A program made the position numbers and the translations under genes. A stretch of DNA of 64,000 bases, taken from assembly GCF_016427535.1 (NCBI RefSeq), contig NZ_JAELXV010000005.1, positions 310,001 to 374,000 of the forward strand, read 5' to 3'. Below, in pieces: positions 24,437-33,713 of this stretch (the first letter of the stretch is position 1; each line of letters starts with the position of its first letter). A model generated the notes under the pieces. That model was not told the origin of the DNA. It did not search any database and saw nothing but the letters and a program-made list of their open reading frames with translations. The stretch comes from Hymenobacter sp. BT559. Its GTDB lineage: Bacteria > Bacteroidota > Bacteroidia > Cytophagales > Hymenobacteraceae.

Positions 24437-27400
24437 TTAAGCCTCTTCTACCAGCACGCAGCGCTCGGCGGCGAGGTCTTCCTCTACGCTCTTGTACTTC
24501 ACGTCGCGTTTGATGCTGCCGTCCATGTACTGCACCGTCACCTTGTCGTTGCGGTTAGCTACTTTCTGCGAGCGCACGGGCTCCTGCTTGATGGCGGGGG
24601 CCAAGCCTAGCTCGGCGGCTTGGTCTAGGTCTTCTGGGCCGGCACCTAGGCTCACGTCCGACACGGCTTTTTCGGCCTTCAGCTTGGGCAAGGGCTCCAC
24701 GATGTCGTCCTCGTAGTAGGAATCCGGCTCGGCAAAACCAGCCTCGGCAGCCACGGGCACGTCGGCTTTGAAGAGGAAGCCAGCCGTTTCGTGGTTCACC
24801 TTGCTCAGCATGCGCTTGAACAGCTCAAAAGCCTCAAACTTGTACACCAATAGTGGGTCTTTCTGCTCGTACACGGCGTTTTGCACTACCTGCTTGAGGT
24901 CGTCCATCTGGCGCAGGTGCTGGGTCCAAGCCTCGTCGATAGTCGAGAGCACGGCGCCTTTTTCCATCTGGCGCACAATGTCGAGGCCGTTGCTGGCTTG
25001 GGCACGGCGCAGGTTAGCAATTACCTGGGTGTGCTTACGGCCATCGGTGAAGGGCACCGCGATGTTCTCGTAGGGCGTGTTCTGGCTCAGCAGGTTGTTC
25101 ACCAGCGGCATCGAGTTTTGGCCGATGTGCTCGTTTTTGCTCTCGTAGTAGCCAGTTGCCTCGTCGTAGAGCTTCTGCGTGAGTTGCTCCGCGTTCAGGG
25201 CGCTGAATTCGGCCTGCGTGATATGCGTTTCGTAGCCGAAATCTTTGATAACCGACAGCTTGAAGTCCTCAAAATCGTTGCTGACCTTGTGGCCGGCCGC
25301 GATGTCTTCGCTCACGTCGTAGATGAGGTTCAGGATATCTAGCTCCAAGCGCTCGCCAAAAAGGGCGTTGCGACGGCGGCGGTACACTACCTCGCGCTGG
25401 GCATTCATCACGTCGTCGTATTCGAGCAGGCGCTTACGAGTACCGAAGTTGTTTTCTTCAACCTTCTTCTGCGCACGCTCAATCGACGAGGTAATCATCG
25501 AGTGCTGAATCACTTCGCCCTCTTCCATACCCATGCGGTCCATGAGCTTGGCAATGCGCTCAGAGCCAAACAGACGCATCAGGTTGTCTTCGAGCGATAC
25601 GAAGAACTGCGACGAGCCCGGGTCGCCCTGGCGGCCGGCACGACCACGCAGCTGGCGGTCAACGCGGCGGCTTTCGTGGCGCTCGGTACCGATGATGGCC
25701 AAGCCACCCGATTCACGCGAAGTTTCCCGCAGCTTGATGTCGGTACCACGGCCGGCCATGTTGGTGGCAATGGTAACGGTGCCGGGGTAGCCGGCAGCGG
25801 CCACAATCTCAGCTTCGCGCTGATTTTGCTTAGCGTTCAGCACTTGGTGCTTGATGCCCCGCAGCTTCAGCATGCGGCTTACCAACTCCGAAATTTCTAC
25901 CGACGTAGTACCTACCAGCACGGGGCGGCCCGCTTGCACTAGGGTCTGGATTTCTTCGGCTACGGCGTTGTACTTCTCGCGTACCGTGCGGTACACCTTA
26001 TCGTGGTGGTCGTGGCGCTGAATGCCGCGGTTGGTCGGAATCACGACCACGTCGAGCTTGTAGATTTCCCACAGTTCGCCCGCTTCCGTTTCGGCCGTAC
26101 CGGTCATGCCACCTAGCTTGTGATACATGCGGAAGAAGTTCTGCAACGTTACCGTGGCGTAGGTCTGGGTAGCATCTTCGATGCGCACACCTTCCTTGGC
26201 CTCGATAGCTTGGTGCAAGCCGTCGGAGTAGCGGCGGCCTTCCATCACACGGCCGGTTTGCTCGTCCACAATCATCACCTTGCCGTCTTGGCTCAGGATG
26301 TACTGGTCGTCTTTTTCAAACAGGGTGTAGGCTTTCAGAAGCTGATTCACGGTGTGCACCCGCTCGCTCTTCTCCTGGTAGTCGCTCATGAGCTGCTCTT
26401 TCTGCGCAAGTTTCTCCTCGGCAGTCAGAGCTTCGGCGCGCTCGATGTTGGCAATCTCCACCCCGATGTCGGGCATGATGAACAGGTGCGGGTCTTCGCC
26501 CTGCGCCGTAATCAAGTCAATGCCTTTTTCGGTCAGCTCAATCTGATTGTTCTTCTCGTCGATAGTGAAGAACAGTGGCTTGTCAGCCTCCGGCATCTGG
26601 CGCGCATTGTCTTGCAGGTAGAAGTTCTCTACCTTTTGCAAGGCCGTGCGCACGCCCGTTTCGGACAGGAACTTAATGAGGGGCTTGCTCTTGGGTAGGC
26701 CGCGGTAGGCACGGAACAGCGCTAGGCCACCTTCACCTTCTTTCGCCCCTTCCAAGGTGCCTTCCTTCATATTGCGGCGCGCTTCTACTAGGTAGCTCTG
26801 CACCAGCTTTTTCTGCTCATCTACTAGGCGCTGAATCCGCGGTTTGAGCTGCAAGAATTCGTGTACGTCGCCCTTGGGCACCGGGCCCGAGATGATGAGC
26901 GGCGTGCGCGCATCGTCAATCAGTACCGAGTCCACTTCGTCGACCATGGCATAGTGGTGCTTGCGCTGCACCAGCTCTGCAGGGTCGCGGGCCATGTTGT
27001 CGCGCAGGTAGTCGAAGCCAAACTCGTTGTTAGTGCCGTAGGTGATATCAGCCAAGTAGGCGTTGCGGCGAGCATCGGTGTTAGGCTGGTGCTTGTCGAT
27101 GCAGTCTACGGTGAGGCCGTGGAACTCGAACAGCGGCGCATTCCACTCCGAGTCACGCTTGGCCAGGTAGTCGTTTACGGTTACCAAGTGCACCCCACGG
27201 CCACCTAGGGCGTTGAGGAACGCTGGCAGCGTCGAAACGAGCGTTTTACCTTCACCAGTGGCCATCTCCGCAATTTTACCCTGGTGCAGCACCACGCCGC
27301 CGATAAGCTGCACATCGTAGTGCACCATGTCCCAAGTGATTTCGGCGCCAGCGGCCAGCCACTTGTTACTCCACACGGCCTTGTCACCCTGAATGGTCAC

Positions 27401-27847
27401 GTTGCCCTTGGTGCGAGAAATGTCACGGTCCATGTCAGTGACAGTCACCACCAGCTGGCCATTTTGCGCGTAGCGGCGCGCCGTTTCTTTTACAATGGCA
27501 AACGCCTGGGGAAGCGCTGCCATGAGAGCAGCTTCAAGTTCTTTGTTGCGCTGCTTTTCGAGGGTATCGATTTGCTCAAAAATCTGCTCCTTGCGCGATA
27601 CGTCCAGGTTGGGCTGCGAGTCAATCTGGCCTTGCAACCCTGCTACTTGCCCATCGATGCTGGCGAGCCGGCCGTCAATCTGCTGGCGGACTTCCTGGGT
27701 GCGCTGGCGCAACTGGTCATCGGTCAAGCCGGCCAGTTTGGCATATTCCGCATTGATGAGGGCCACGTAAGGCACCACGTCCTTGAGGTCCTTTTCTGCT
27801 TTGGAGCCAAACAGCTTGGCGACGGTTTTGCCGAGGAAATCTAACAT
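24437..27847 (-). CDS. secA: Preprotein translocase ATPase SecA
   Basis: 1136 residues from ATG 27847-27845 (MLDFLGKTVAKLFG); the open frame continues to 27943 without family similarity. SecA drives Sec-dependent export. Visible motifs are Walker A in MATGEGKTL, the DEVD box in AMVDEVDSVLID, the helicase-like TNMAGRGTDI and the RQLRGRAGRQGD segment. It is longer than the roughly 900-residue E. coli protein; Bacteroidota SecA proteins commonly carry insertions, here between about residues 330 and 500. The C-terminus ends CVLVEEA and lacks the cysteine-rich zinc tail. It is a single-gene unit with a terminator. Confidence 0.96.
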   Translation of the reverse strand: MLDFLGKTVAKLFGSKAEKDLKDVVPYVALINAEYAKLAGLTDDQLRQRTQEVRQQIDGRLASIDGQVAGLQGQIDSQPNLDVSRKEQIFEQIDTLEKQRNKELEAALMAALPQAFAIVKETARRYAQNGQLVVTVTDMDRDISRTKGNVTIQGDKAVWSNKWLAAGAEITWDMVHYDVQLIGGVVLHQGKIAEMATGEGKTLVSTLPAFLNALGGRGVHLVTVNDYLAKRDSEWNAPLFEFHGLTVDCIDKHQPNTDARRNAYLADITYGTNNEFGFDYLRDNMARDPAELVQRKHHYAMVDEVDSVLIDDARTPLIISGPVPKGDVHEFLQLKPRIQRLVDEQKKLVQSYLVEARRNMKEGTLEGAKEGEGGLALFRAYRGLPKSKPLIKFLSETGVRTALQKVENFYLQDNARQMPEADKPLFFTIDEKNNQIELTEKGIDLITAQGEDPHLFIMPDIGVEIANIERAEALTAEEKLAQKEQLMSDYQEKSERVHTVNQLLKAYTLFEKDDQYILSQDGKVMIVDEQTGRVMEGRRYSDGLHQAIEAKEGVRIEDATQTYATVTLQNFFRMYHKLGGMTGTAETEAGELWEIYKLDVVVIPTNRGIQRHDHHDKVYRTVREKYNAVAEEIQTLVQAGRPVLVGTTSVEISELVSRMLKLRGIKHQVLNAKQNQREAEIVAAAGYPGTVTIATNMAGRGTDIKLRETSRESGGLAIIGTERHESRRVDRQLRGRAGRQGDPGSSQFFVSLEDNLMRLFGSERIAKLMDRMGMEEGEVIQHSMITSSIERAQKKVEENNFGTRKRLLEYDDVMNAQREVVYRRRRNALFGERLELDILNLIYDVSEDIAAGHKVSNDFEDFKLSVIKDFGYETHITQAEFSALNAEQLTQKLYDEATGYYESKNEHIGQNSMPLVNNLLSQNTPYENIAVPFTDGRKHTQVIANLRRAQASNGLDIVRQMEKGAVLSTIDEAWTQHLRQMDDLKQVVQNAVYEQKDPLLVYKFEAFELFKRMLSKVNHETAGFLFKADVPVAAEAGFAEPDSYYEDDIVEPLPKLKAEKAVSDVSLGAGPEDLDQAAELGLAPAIKQEPVRSQKVANRNDKVTVQYMDGSIKRDVKYKSVEEDLAAERCVLVEEA

Positions 27848-27932
27848 TGGGTAAATAATTAACGAAAAAGGGCGGCGCGTTCTGGGCAAATTTACAGCCC
27901 ACCCGCCGAACCGGGCGAGCCGCCGTAAACTA

Positions 27933-27969
27933 TAAAACCCCACACACTCAAAAAGAGTGCGGGGTTTTA
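27933..27969 (-). terminator. Terminator of the Tyr/Arg-rich protein gene
   Basis: Outer 9-bp stem TAAAACCCC/GGGGTTTTA (27933-27941 with 27961-27969) and an inner CACTC/GAGTG pairing, with a short internal bulge. It lies 38 bp after the stop of the gene at 28007, between it and secA. Confidence 0.82.
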
Positions 27970-28006
27970 AGAAGCGGTAATAATGGCAGAGGCCAATTGG
28001 CCCGCG

Positions 28007-28279
28007 TCAGGGCCGAATAAGGATGGGAGGCCCATGCCGGCGGTAGTAAGGCCGCGGCCGGTAGTAGTAGCGCCCACCATAGCTGCGGTACGGGGCCGCA
28101 TGGTAGTAACGCGGGCCATAGTAGGGCCGATAAGCCGGTGCCCGGTAGTAGCGACGCGGCACCGGCCGCCCATAATACTGGCCACGACCCCGGTAATAAC
28201 GGCGCTGGGCCTGCGCCTCAGGAGCCAGCCCAATCAGCAGTCCCAATACGAGCATTAAACAAGCAGCTAAACGCTTCAT
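28007..28279 (-). CDS. Small secreted Tyr/Arg/Pro-rich protein
   Basis: 90 residues. The signal peptide MKRLAACLMLVLGLLIGLAP ends near AQAQ; the mature chain of about 66 residues contains roughly 18 Tyr and 17 Arg arranged in irregular RYYR/PYY/RPYY units, then GPPILIRP. It is strongly basic and low in complexity, so conventional homology gives no function. Similar short Tyr/Arg-rich exported proteins occur in Bacteroidota and are usually annotated as hypothetical. Possible roles are binding of acidic polysaccharide or DNA at the surface, but this is speculation. It has its own terminator. Confidence 0.75.
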   Translation of the reverse strand: MKRLAACLMLVLGLLIGLAPEAQAQRRYYRGRGQYYGRPVPRRYYRAPAYRPYYGPRYYHAAPYRSYGGRYYYRPRPYYRRHGPPILIRP

Positions 28280-28331
28280 GGCAGCAACAGTTAAGATGGC
28301 TAACTACATTCTAGAGGCACCTAGGCGCACG

Positions 28332-29486
28332 CTAGCTATTTTCTTTGCGCAAGGGCCATACAAACTCGCGAAGGTCTGCTACCAGTAAGCCCGGTTCTTC
28401 GAGAGCGGCGAAGTGCCCTCCGCGGGGCATCTCGGTCCAGTGCTGCACATTGAAGAAGCGCTCGGCAAATTCGCGGGGGGCGGGCGTAATATCCTCCGGG
28501 AAAATGGCAAAACCGGTGGGCACCTTGGTATGTGTAGGAGCCGCTAACGAGGGGCTGTGCATAGCTTCATAGTAAAGCCGCACCGACGAGCCGATGGTTT
28601 GCGTCACCCAATAAATCATGACGTTGGTGAGTAGGTCGTCCTTGGTAAACGTGTGCTCGATGTTGCCGTCATGGTCACTCCAGGCGTGGAATTTCTCGAT
28701 AATCCACCCTAGGAGGCCTACCGGCGAATCGTTGAGACCATAGGCCAGCGTTTCGGGCTTGGTGCCTTGTATTTTCTGGTAGCCAGCCTCTTTTTCCTGC
28801 CAAGCTTTGTTTTTCACTACAAAGGCTTTTTCGGCCAGCGACAAATTGGACAGCTTGTCGGCCGTCTTGGCATGGCTGGCGGGCACATCAGTGAGGTGAA
28901 TACCCAACAGGTTGTCGGCGTGGTTCAGGGCCAACTGCTCCACGATGCTGCTGCCCCAGTCGCCGCCGTGCGCTACATACTTTTTGTAGCCTAGGGTCTT
29001 GGTCATGAGTTTAGCCAGCACGTCGGCCATGCGCTTCGGGTCGTAGCCTTTCTCGGTGGGGCGCGCCGAGAAGCCGTAGCCCGGCAGGTTAGGCACTATC
29101 ACCGTGAAGGCATCTTCGGCCCGCCCGCCGTGCGCGGCCGGGTCGGTGAGCAGGGGAATGAGCTTCACCATCCGAAAAAATGAATCGGGCCAGCCGTGCA
29201 CCAGCAGCAACGGCACCGGGTTAGGGCCTTTGCCTTCGATGTGGATGAAATGCAACACTAGGTCCTCCACATCGGCTGTGAACTAGGCAAACTCATTAAG
29301 CTTGGCCTCCTGGGCCCGCCAATCGTAAGTATTTTGCCAATAAGCAGCTAGCTGCTGCAAATACGCACGGTTGGTGCCATAGTCCCAATCGGCATCCGCT
29401 AGCTGGTCAGGCCAGCGGGTGTGGGCTAGGCGGTAGTGCAGGTCGTCCAGCACGGGCTGGGGCACCTCTATCTTGAAGGGCTGCAT
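28332..29486 (-). pseudogene. Epoxide hydrolase (EHN plus alpha/beta-hydrolase) interrupted by one in-frame TAG
   Basis: Reading from ATG 29486, 67 codons give the epoxide-hydrolase N-terminal domain (TRWPDQLADADWDYG ... LNEFA). An in-frame TAG at 29285-29283 then interrupts, and the same frame continues without shift as FTADVEDLVLHFIHIEGKG into a complete alpha/beta-hydrolase: oxyanion HGWPDSF, nucleophile Asp in HGGDWGSS, and catalytic His in GGHFAALEEP. Family members have F-P-Q-F at the break, so TAG most likely replaces CAG (one C to T change). Initiation at GTG 29270 could make only a truncated enzyme without the EHN domain. A sequencing error must be excluded. Confidence 0.85.
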
Positions 29487-29503
29487 AAGCTAGGTAGAAA
29501 AGC

Positions 29504-29535
29504 AAAAAGCCTCCCCTAGGTAGGGGAGGCTTTTT
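29504..29535 (-). terminator. Terminator of glf built around a CCTAGG palindrome
   Basis: Fifteen-base arms (29504-29518 and 29521-29535), with CCTAGG at the tip and A5/T5 tails. The tip must open to form a loop. It lies 27 bp beyond the glf stop. Confidence 0.85.
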
Positions 29536-29561
29536 GTACGGCTATTAAACGCAAGTCGATA

Positions 29562-30740
29562 CTATTCTTTAGAAGGCTCGCGGTTGATGAGCTTCTCTAC
29601 CAGCGAGGTAGAACCAGCGATGGCCGGACGCACGGGCTTCGCAGCCTCTTCTTTGTCGGTCAGCTTCTTGTACAGCGTCAGGGCCTGGGCTACTACCTGG
29701 TCCATGTTGTAGTACTTGTAAGTAGCCAAGCGGCCCACGAAGTGAACATTCGGCGTTTCGTCGGCTGCCTTTTTGTACTTGGCGTACAATTCAGCGTTTT
29801 CCGGCATCGGGATGGGGTAGTAAGGGTCACCCTCGGCCTGTGGGTACTCGTACACGATGGCCGTTTTAGAGTGCTTCTGGCCGGTGAGGGCCTTAAACTC
29901 AGTGATACGGGTGTAAGCGTGCTCGTTGGGGAAGTTTACCACCGGGGCGGCCAGGTGCTGCTCCTCGTTCAGGGTGTCGTGCTTGAACTCGAGCGAGCGG
30001 TAGGGCAGCTTGCCAAACTGGAAGTCGAAATATTCATCGACCGGACCCGTGAAAATCATTTCCTTGAACGGAATAAATTTCACAATTTCTTTATAGTCGG
30101 TGTTCAGCATGATTTTGATGTTCGGGTGGTCGAGCATCTTTTCAAACATGCGGGTGTAGCCGTGCAGCGGCATAGCCTGGAACGTATCGGTGAAGTACCG
30201 GTCGTCGCGGTTGGTGCGGGTGGGCACGCGGCTTGTCACCGACTTATCTAGCTGCGAGGGGTCGAGGCCCCACTGCTTGTTGGTGTAGTTCTTGAAGAAT
30301 TTGTTGTACAGCTCACGGCCTACCTTGCTCACTACTACGTCTTCCGACGTTTTGATAACGGGCACTTGCTCAGCTACCGACTCGAAGAACTGCTCTACCT
30401 CAAAGCTGGTCAGCTTCAGCCCATACAACTTATTGATGGTATCGAGGTTAATCGGCATCGGCACCAGTTGGCCGTCTACCGAGGCGAGCACACGGTGCTC
30501 GTAAGGACGCCACTCGGTGAAGTTGCCTAGGTAGTCGAATACATCCTTCGAGTTGGTGTGAAAGATGTGCGGGCCGTACTTGTGAATCAGGATGCCGTCC
30601 TCGTTATAGTGGTCGTAGGCATTGCCCCCAATGTGGCTACGCTTATCAATAACGAGCACTTTCTTGTTGCTCCGGGTGGCGAGCCGCTCGGCTAGGACGC
30701 TGCCGGCGAAGCCGGCTCCAACGATGAGATAGTCGAACAT
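29562..30740 (-). CDS. glf: UDP-galactopyranose mutase
   Basis: 392 residues. The FAD-binding motif VGAGFAGSVLAERLA is at the N-terminus, followed by DKRSHIGGNAYDHYNEDG and the YGPHIFHTN segment typical of this flavoenzyme. Later come NYTNKQWGLDPSQLD, VPTRTNRDDRYFTD and the C-terminal FVGRLATYKYYNMDQVV. It converts UDP-galactopyranose to UDP-galactofuranose in the cytoplasm, supplying galactofuranose for surface glycans. The next gene upstream on the same strand is a glycosyltransferase, 66 bp away, so the two probably act in one polysaccharide or glycolipid pathway. Confidence 0.96.
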   Translation of the reverse strand: MFDYLIVGAGFAGSVLAERLATRSNKKVLVIDKRSHIGGNAYDHYNEDGILIHKYGPHIFHTNSKDVFDYLGNFTEWRPYEHRVLASVDGQLVPMPINLDTINKLYGLKLTSFEVEQFFESVAEQVPVIKTSEDVVVSKVGRELYNKFFKNYTNKQWGLDPSQLDKSVTSRVPTRTNRDDRYFTDTFQAMPLHGYTRMFEKMLDHPNIKIMLNTDYKEIVKFIPFKEMIFTGPVDEYFDFQFGKLPYRSLEFKHDTLNEEQHLAAPVVNFPNEHAYTRITEFKALTGQKHSKTAIVYEYPQAEGDPYYPIPMPENAELYAKYKKAADETPNVHFVGRLATYKYYNMDQVVAQALTLYKKLTDKEEAAKPVRPAIAGSTSLVEKLINREPSKE

Positions 30741-30806
30741 AAAGGGGGGATGATTGGAAAAGGAGTAAATAAAAAGCTGTGAGAGAACTCGTAAATAAGG
30801 TTGCTG

Positions 30807-32045
30807 CTAAGCAGGTAAAGCGCGAGTTGGTTGGTCTTTGGCAGTGAGGCGGCTCTGCATGAGCTGCACCATGTTCTGCCAGGTGAGGTCCCAGCTGATG
30901 GTAGCTAGGTAGTCGTCAGTGCGAGTGCGCCAGCTAGCATCCTTGCCTTGCTCGAGGGCGCGGGCGATGGCTTGGCCGAATTCCCGCGGGTCGTCGGCAA
31001 TTTGTACGAGGTTCAGGTCGCCGTAAGGGCGCACCACATCGCGGATGCTGGTGCTCACTACCGGCCGGCCAGCGGCCAGGTATTCAGGCGTTTTGGTGGG
31101 AGAGATAAACTCCGTGCTCTCGTTACGAGCGAAGAGTAGGGTGGCCACATCCCAGCCACGAAGGTAGGCGGGAAGTTCTTGATAATCCTTACCGCCTAAG
31201 TAATGAATATTGGCGTTGTGCGGCAAAGATGCGGGGTCAATTTTAACCACCGGCCCGATTATTACGAATTGCCACTCCGGATGGTTCGTGGCCAGCTGGC
31301 CCAATAGCTCGATATCGAGGCGCTCATCTACTACCCCGAAGAACCCGATGCGCGGGTGCGCAATACCTACCTGGTCGGCGGGCTCAGCTAATTTGTTGTC
31401 GCGGGCCTGGCCAAAATGTTGCTTATCAATGCTGCTCGGAAAAGCGTGAGCATCGGCATGTTGCTCGCGCTTGGCTTCGTAGAGGCGCTGCCCACCCGTG
31501 AAAACGAGGTCGGCTTTTTCGAATAACTCTTGTTCGCGCTGGCGTAGCTCCGGCGGAGCAAACTTGAACTGGGCCAGCTCATCCATGCAATCGTATACCG
31601 TGAGCACCGGCTGGAAGTGCCGCGCCCGACTCATAGCCATAGGCGTATAAATCCAGAAGGCGTAGGTAGTGACGTCGTTGTCGGTAAAAAACTGCTTCAA
31701 CACGTCTACCTGCGCTTGGTCGGCGGCCGCTTCGTCGCCGCGTAGGCGGCCAGGCAAATGCACTACCAATACTTTCACCCCATTTTGCCGCTCCTTCACT
31801 TCCATGTGCGGCTCGATGAGGTCATCGGCATGGAAGAAAGCATCCTCAACATAAAAAACTCGTCCGTACTGAGCAAAGCGCGACAGCAAATGCTGAGGGC
31901 GCTGCCATACAAAATCCCAATGAAGGTGCGCGAAGCAAACCAAATCGGGCAGCGAATACGTAAGGGAATTAGAGTCGGCTTGGTCCGCGGCCGGGGCGGT
32001 GGAGGCGGCACGCGTAGGTACCTCCGCCAGAGTAGAAAGCGGCAT
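30807..32045 (-). CDS. Glycosyltransferase (GT1/GT4-like), probably in the glf pathway
   Basis: 412 residues from ATG 32045-32043 (MPLSTLAEVP). Residues 30-60 contain LVCFAHLHWDFVWQRPQHLL, a signature of a group of bacterial GT-B glycosyltransferases. The C-terminal donor-binding half shows RIGFFGVVDERLDIELL, an FVIIGPV strand and FISPTKTPEYLAAGRPVV, which matches the EX7E-like nucleotide-sugar site. It has no membrane helix. Its position directly upstream of glf suggests use of UDP-galactofuranose or assembly of a glycan containing it. The acceptor is unknown. Confidence 0.88.
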   Translation of the reverse strand: MPLSTLAEVPTRAASTAPAADQADSNSLTYSLPDLVCFAHLHWDFVWQRPQHLLSRFAQYGRVFYVEDAFFHADDLIEPHMEVKERQNGVKVLVVHLPGRLRGDEAAADQAQVDVLKQFFTDNDVTTYAFWIYTPMAMSRARHFQPVLTVYDCMDELAQFKFAPPELRQREQELFEKADLVFTGGQRLYEAKREQHADAHAFPSSIDKQHFGQARDNKLAEPADQVGIAHPRIGFFGVVDERLDIELLGQLATNHPEWQFVIIGPVVKIDPASLPHNANIHYLGGKDYQELPAYLRGWDVATLLFARNESTEFISPTKTPEYLAAGRPVVSTSIRDVVRPYGDLNLVQIADDPREFGQAIARALEQGKDASWRTRTDDYLATISWDLTWQNMVQLMQSRLTAKDQPTRALPA

Positions 32046-32187
32046 GAAAAAAGATAGGAAAGAGCTTTGAGCCGCACCAGCCAGGCAAAACATCTGGCTA
32101 CGGGCAGCACTTGCCTACTTATACGAAGGACCCTACGGAAAGGATATGGCCGGGTTTAAAATAGTGGTTTTTACCTTCAATTTTCTG

Positions 32188-32751
32188 CTATTTTCTAAGT
32201 AAAAGTTGCATTTCTGCGGCATCTACCCATCCCGTACCGGTAGTATTACGTAGCCACTGTTGGCGTAGGCCAACCCACCGAAAGCCGACCCGCTCGAACA
32301 GCCTGATGCTCGCCTCGTTATCTACAGCAATGGTGCAGTACAATTGGTGCAGCCGTAGCGCTTCGCGGGCGTAGGGCAGCAGCTTTTGTAGTGCTGCCTG
32401 GGCATAGCCGCGCCGGCGCTCACTTTGGAGCACCGCGATGCCCACGCCAGCCCGCTGGTGCAACGCCGAATACTCGTAAAGGTCGAGGGTGCCCACGGCC
32501 TGCTTCTTTTCGTTACTGATTATCAAGCGCATCTGCCCAGCTTCGGCGAGGCTGGCGGCGCTGTGGCGCAGGTATTCGCGCAGAGCGTGGCGCGAAATAG
32601 GCGCGGGCAGCACGTCAGAAACGGCCCACAGGTCGGGGTCGTTTTCGAGAGCAAATAAAAATTCTAAATCTTCTGGCTCTAGTGCACGAAGTGAGACGCT
32701 GGCTTGGTCGTCTGCGGCGAAATTTTGAGCGTGAGCTGGGTCTTTAGACAT
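32188..32751 (-). CDS. GNAT-family N-acetyltransferase (RimJ/RimL-like)
   Basis: 187 residues with a central GNAT domain: LRALEPEDLEFLFALEND near the N-terminus, a GTLDLYEY strand, the acetyl-CoA loop in QSERRRGYAQAAL, and the C-terminal NEASIRLFERVGFRWVGLRQQW. The pattern is that of the RimJ/RimL or spermidine/amino-acid acetyltransferase group. The acceptor cannot be predicted. It lies 32 bp upstream of nothing related on its 5' side; dapF, on the same strand, ends 33 bp before its start, so the two may be cotranscribed. Confidence 0.87.
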   Translation of the reverse strand: MSKDPAHAQNFAADDQASVSLRALEPEDLEFLFALENDPDLWAVSDVLPAPISRHALREYLRHSAASLAEAGQMRLIISNEKKQAVGTLDLYEYSALHQRAGVGIAVLQSERRRGYAQAALQKLLPYAREALRLHQLYCTIAVDNEASIRLFERVGFRWVGLRQQWLRNTTGTGWVDAAEMQLLLRK

Positions 32752-32783
32752 CGCTTCTTATACAAACGACCAAGAATAACGAC

Positions 32784-33590
32784 CTAGGCGATTTCGCCCC
32801 CAAACACGCGCACGGCCGGGCCGCTCAGCCACACATTGGTGAAGCTGCCGTTGGCCTGCGTTTCAAACGATACCTCTAGCCCGCCACCGGGCGTGCTCAG
32901 GCGCACTGGCGAAGCCGCGCCGCGCTGCGAAGCAGCCAGCGCTACGGCCGTGACGCCCGTGCCGCAGGAGTAGGTTTCGTCTTCGACGCCGCGCTCGTAG
33001 GTGCGCACGGGCCAGAGCTGGGTGGGGTCGGCGGGCACCTGCACAAAGTTGACGTTGGTGCCGGCCGGGTCGTAGGCTTGGTCGTAGCGGATGTCGTGGC
33101 CCGCGGCAAATACGTTGAACTCGGCCAAGCTCGGCGACTCTTCGGGGTCGAGGAAGTGGATGTGGTGGGGCGAGCCGGTGTGCAGAAATACGTCCTCCTC
33201 CCCTACGTCGGCGGGCTGCGGGGCTGCTACGTCTATCATCTTGAGGCGCACGGTGCCGTCGGCTTCTACGCGGGCCTCGTGTGGGCCATCTACGGCCAGG
33301 AAATGAGCTTTAGTCTCGATGACCCCTAGGTACTTGGCGAAGGCCACGAGGCAGCGGCCACCGTTGCCACACATGCTGCTGGGCGCGCCATCGGCGTTGA
33401 AATATACCATCTCGAAGTCGTAGCCTTCGCGGTTGCGCAGCAGCATGAGGCCATCGGCCCCAATGCCGAAGCGGCGGTGGCAGAGCGCCGCAATGCGGGC
33501 CTGGTCGGTGGGGTCAAACTGCGCGGCACGGTCGTCGATGATGACGAAGTCGTTGCCGGTGCCTTGGTATTTATGAAAGGTCAAACTCAT
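32784..33590 (-). CDS. dapF: Diaminopimelate epimerase
   Basis: 268 residues from ATG 33590-33588 (MSLTFHKYQGTGNDFV); the open frame to 33668 has no family similarity. The enzyme converts LL- to meso-diaminopimelate for lysine and peptidoglycan synthesis. Both catalytic cysteines are present: SSMCGNGGRC and TYSCGTGVTAV. The substrate-binding segments GTGNDFV, FNADG and GTNVNFVQV are intact. The length is standard. It diverges from the GH2 glycosidase at 33714, leaving a 123-bp shared promoter region. Confidence 0.95.
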   Translation of the reverse strand: MSLTFHKYQGTGNDFVIIDDRAAQFDPTDQARIAALCHRRFGIGADGLMLLRNREGYDFEMVYFNADGAPSSMCGNGGRCLVAFAKYLGVIETKAHFLAVDGPHEARVEADGTVRLKMIDVAAPQPADVGEEDVFLHTGSPHHIHFLDPEESPSLAEFNVFAAGHDIRYDQAYDPAGTNVNFVQVPADPTQLWPVRTYERGVEDETYSCGTGVTAVALAASQRGAASPVRLSTPGGGLEVSFETQANGSFTNVWLSGPAVRVFGGEIA

Positions 33591-33713
33591 GTAAAGCAGC
33601 TGTAAGCAGGCGAATTTCGGCACAATCGGGGCGCGGCCCAAACTAGTGGCTTTAACTTGCCGGGCCAATGCTGCAGCTTATTGGCTGCGGCTGGTGCTAT
33701 TTACCCCCACGCT

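Noticed and set aside
26120..26698. A 192-codon plus-strand open frame inside secA
   Set aside because: It lies entirely antisense to conserved SecA sequence and encodes nothing recognisable.
28332..29486. Two separate genes, a short EHN-domain protein and a hydrolase
   Set aside because: The frame is continuous through a single TAG, the second part starts with GTG inside a conserved strand, and family members are single proteins.
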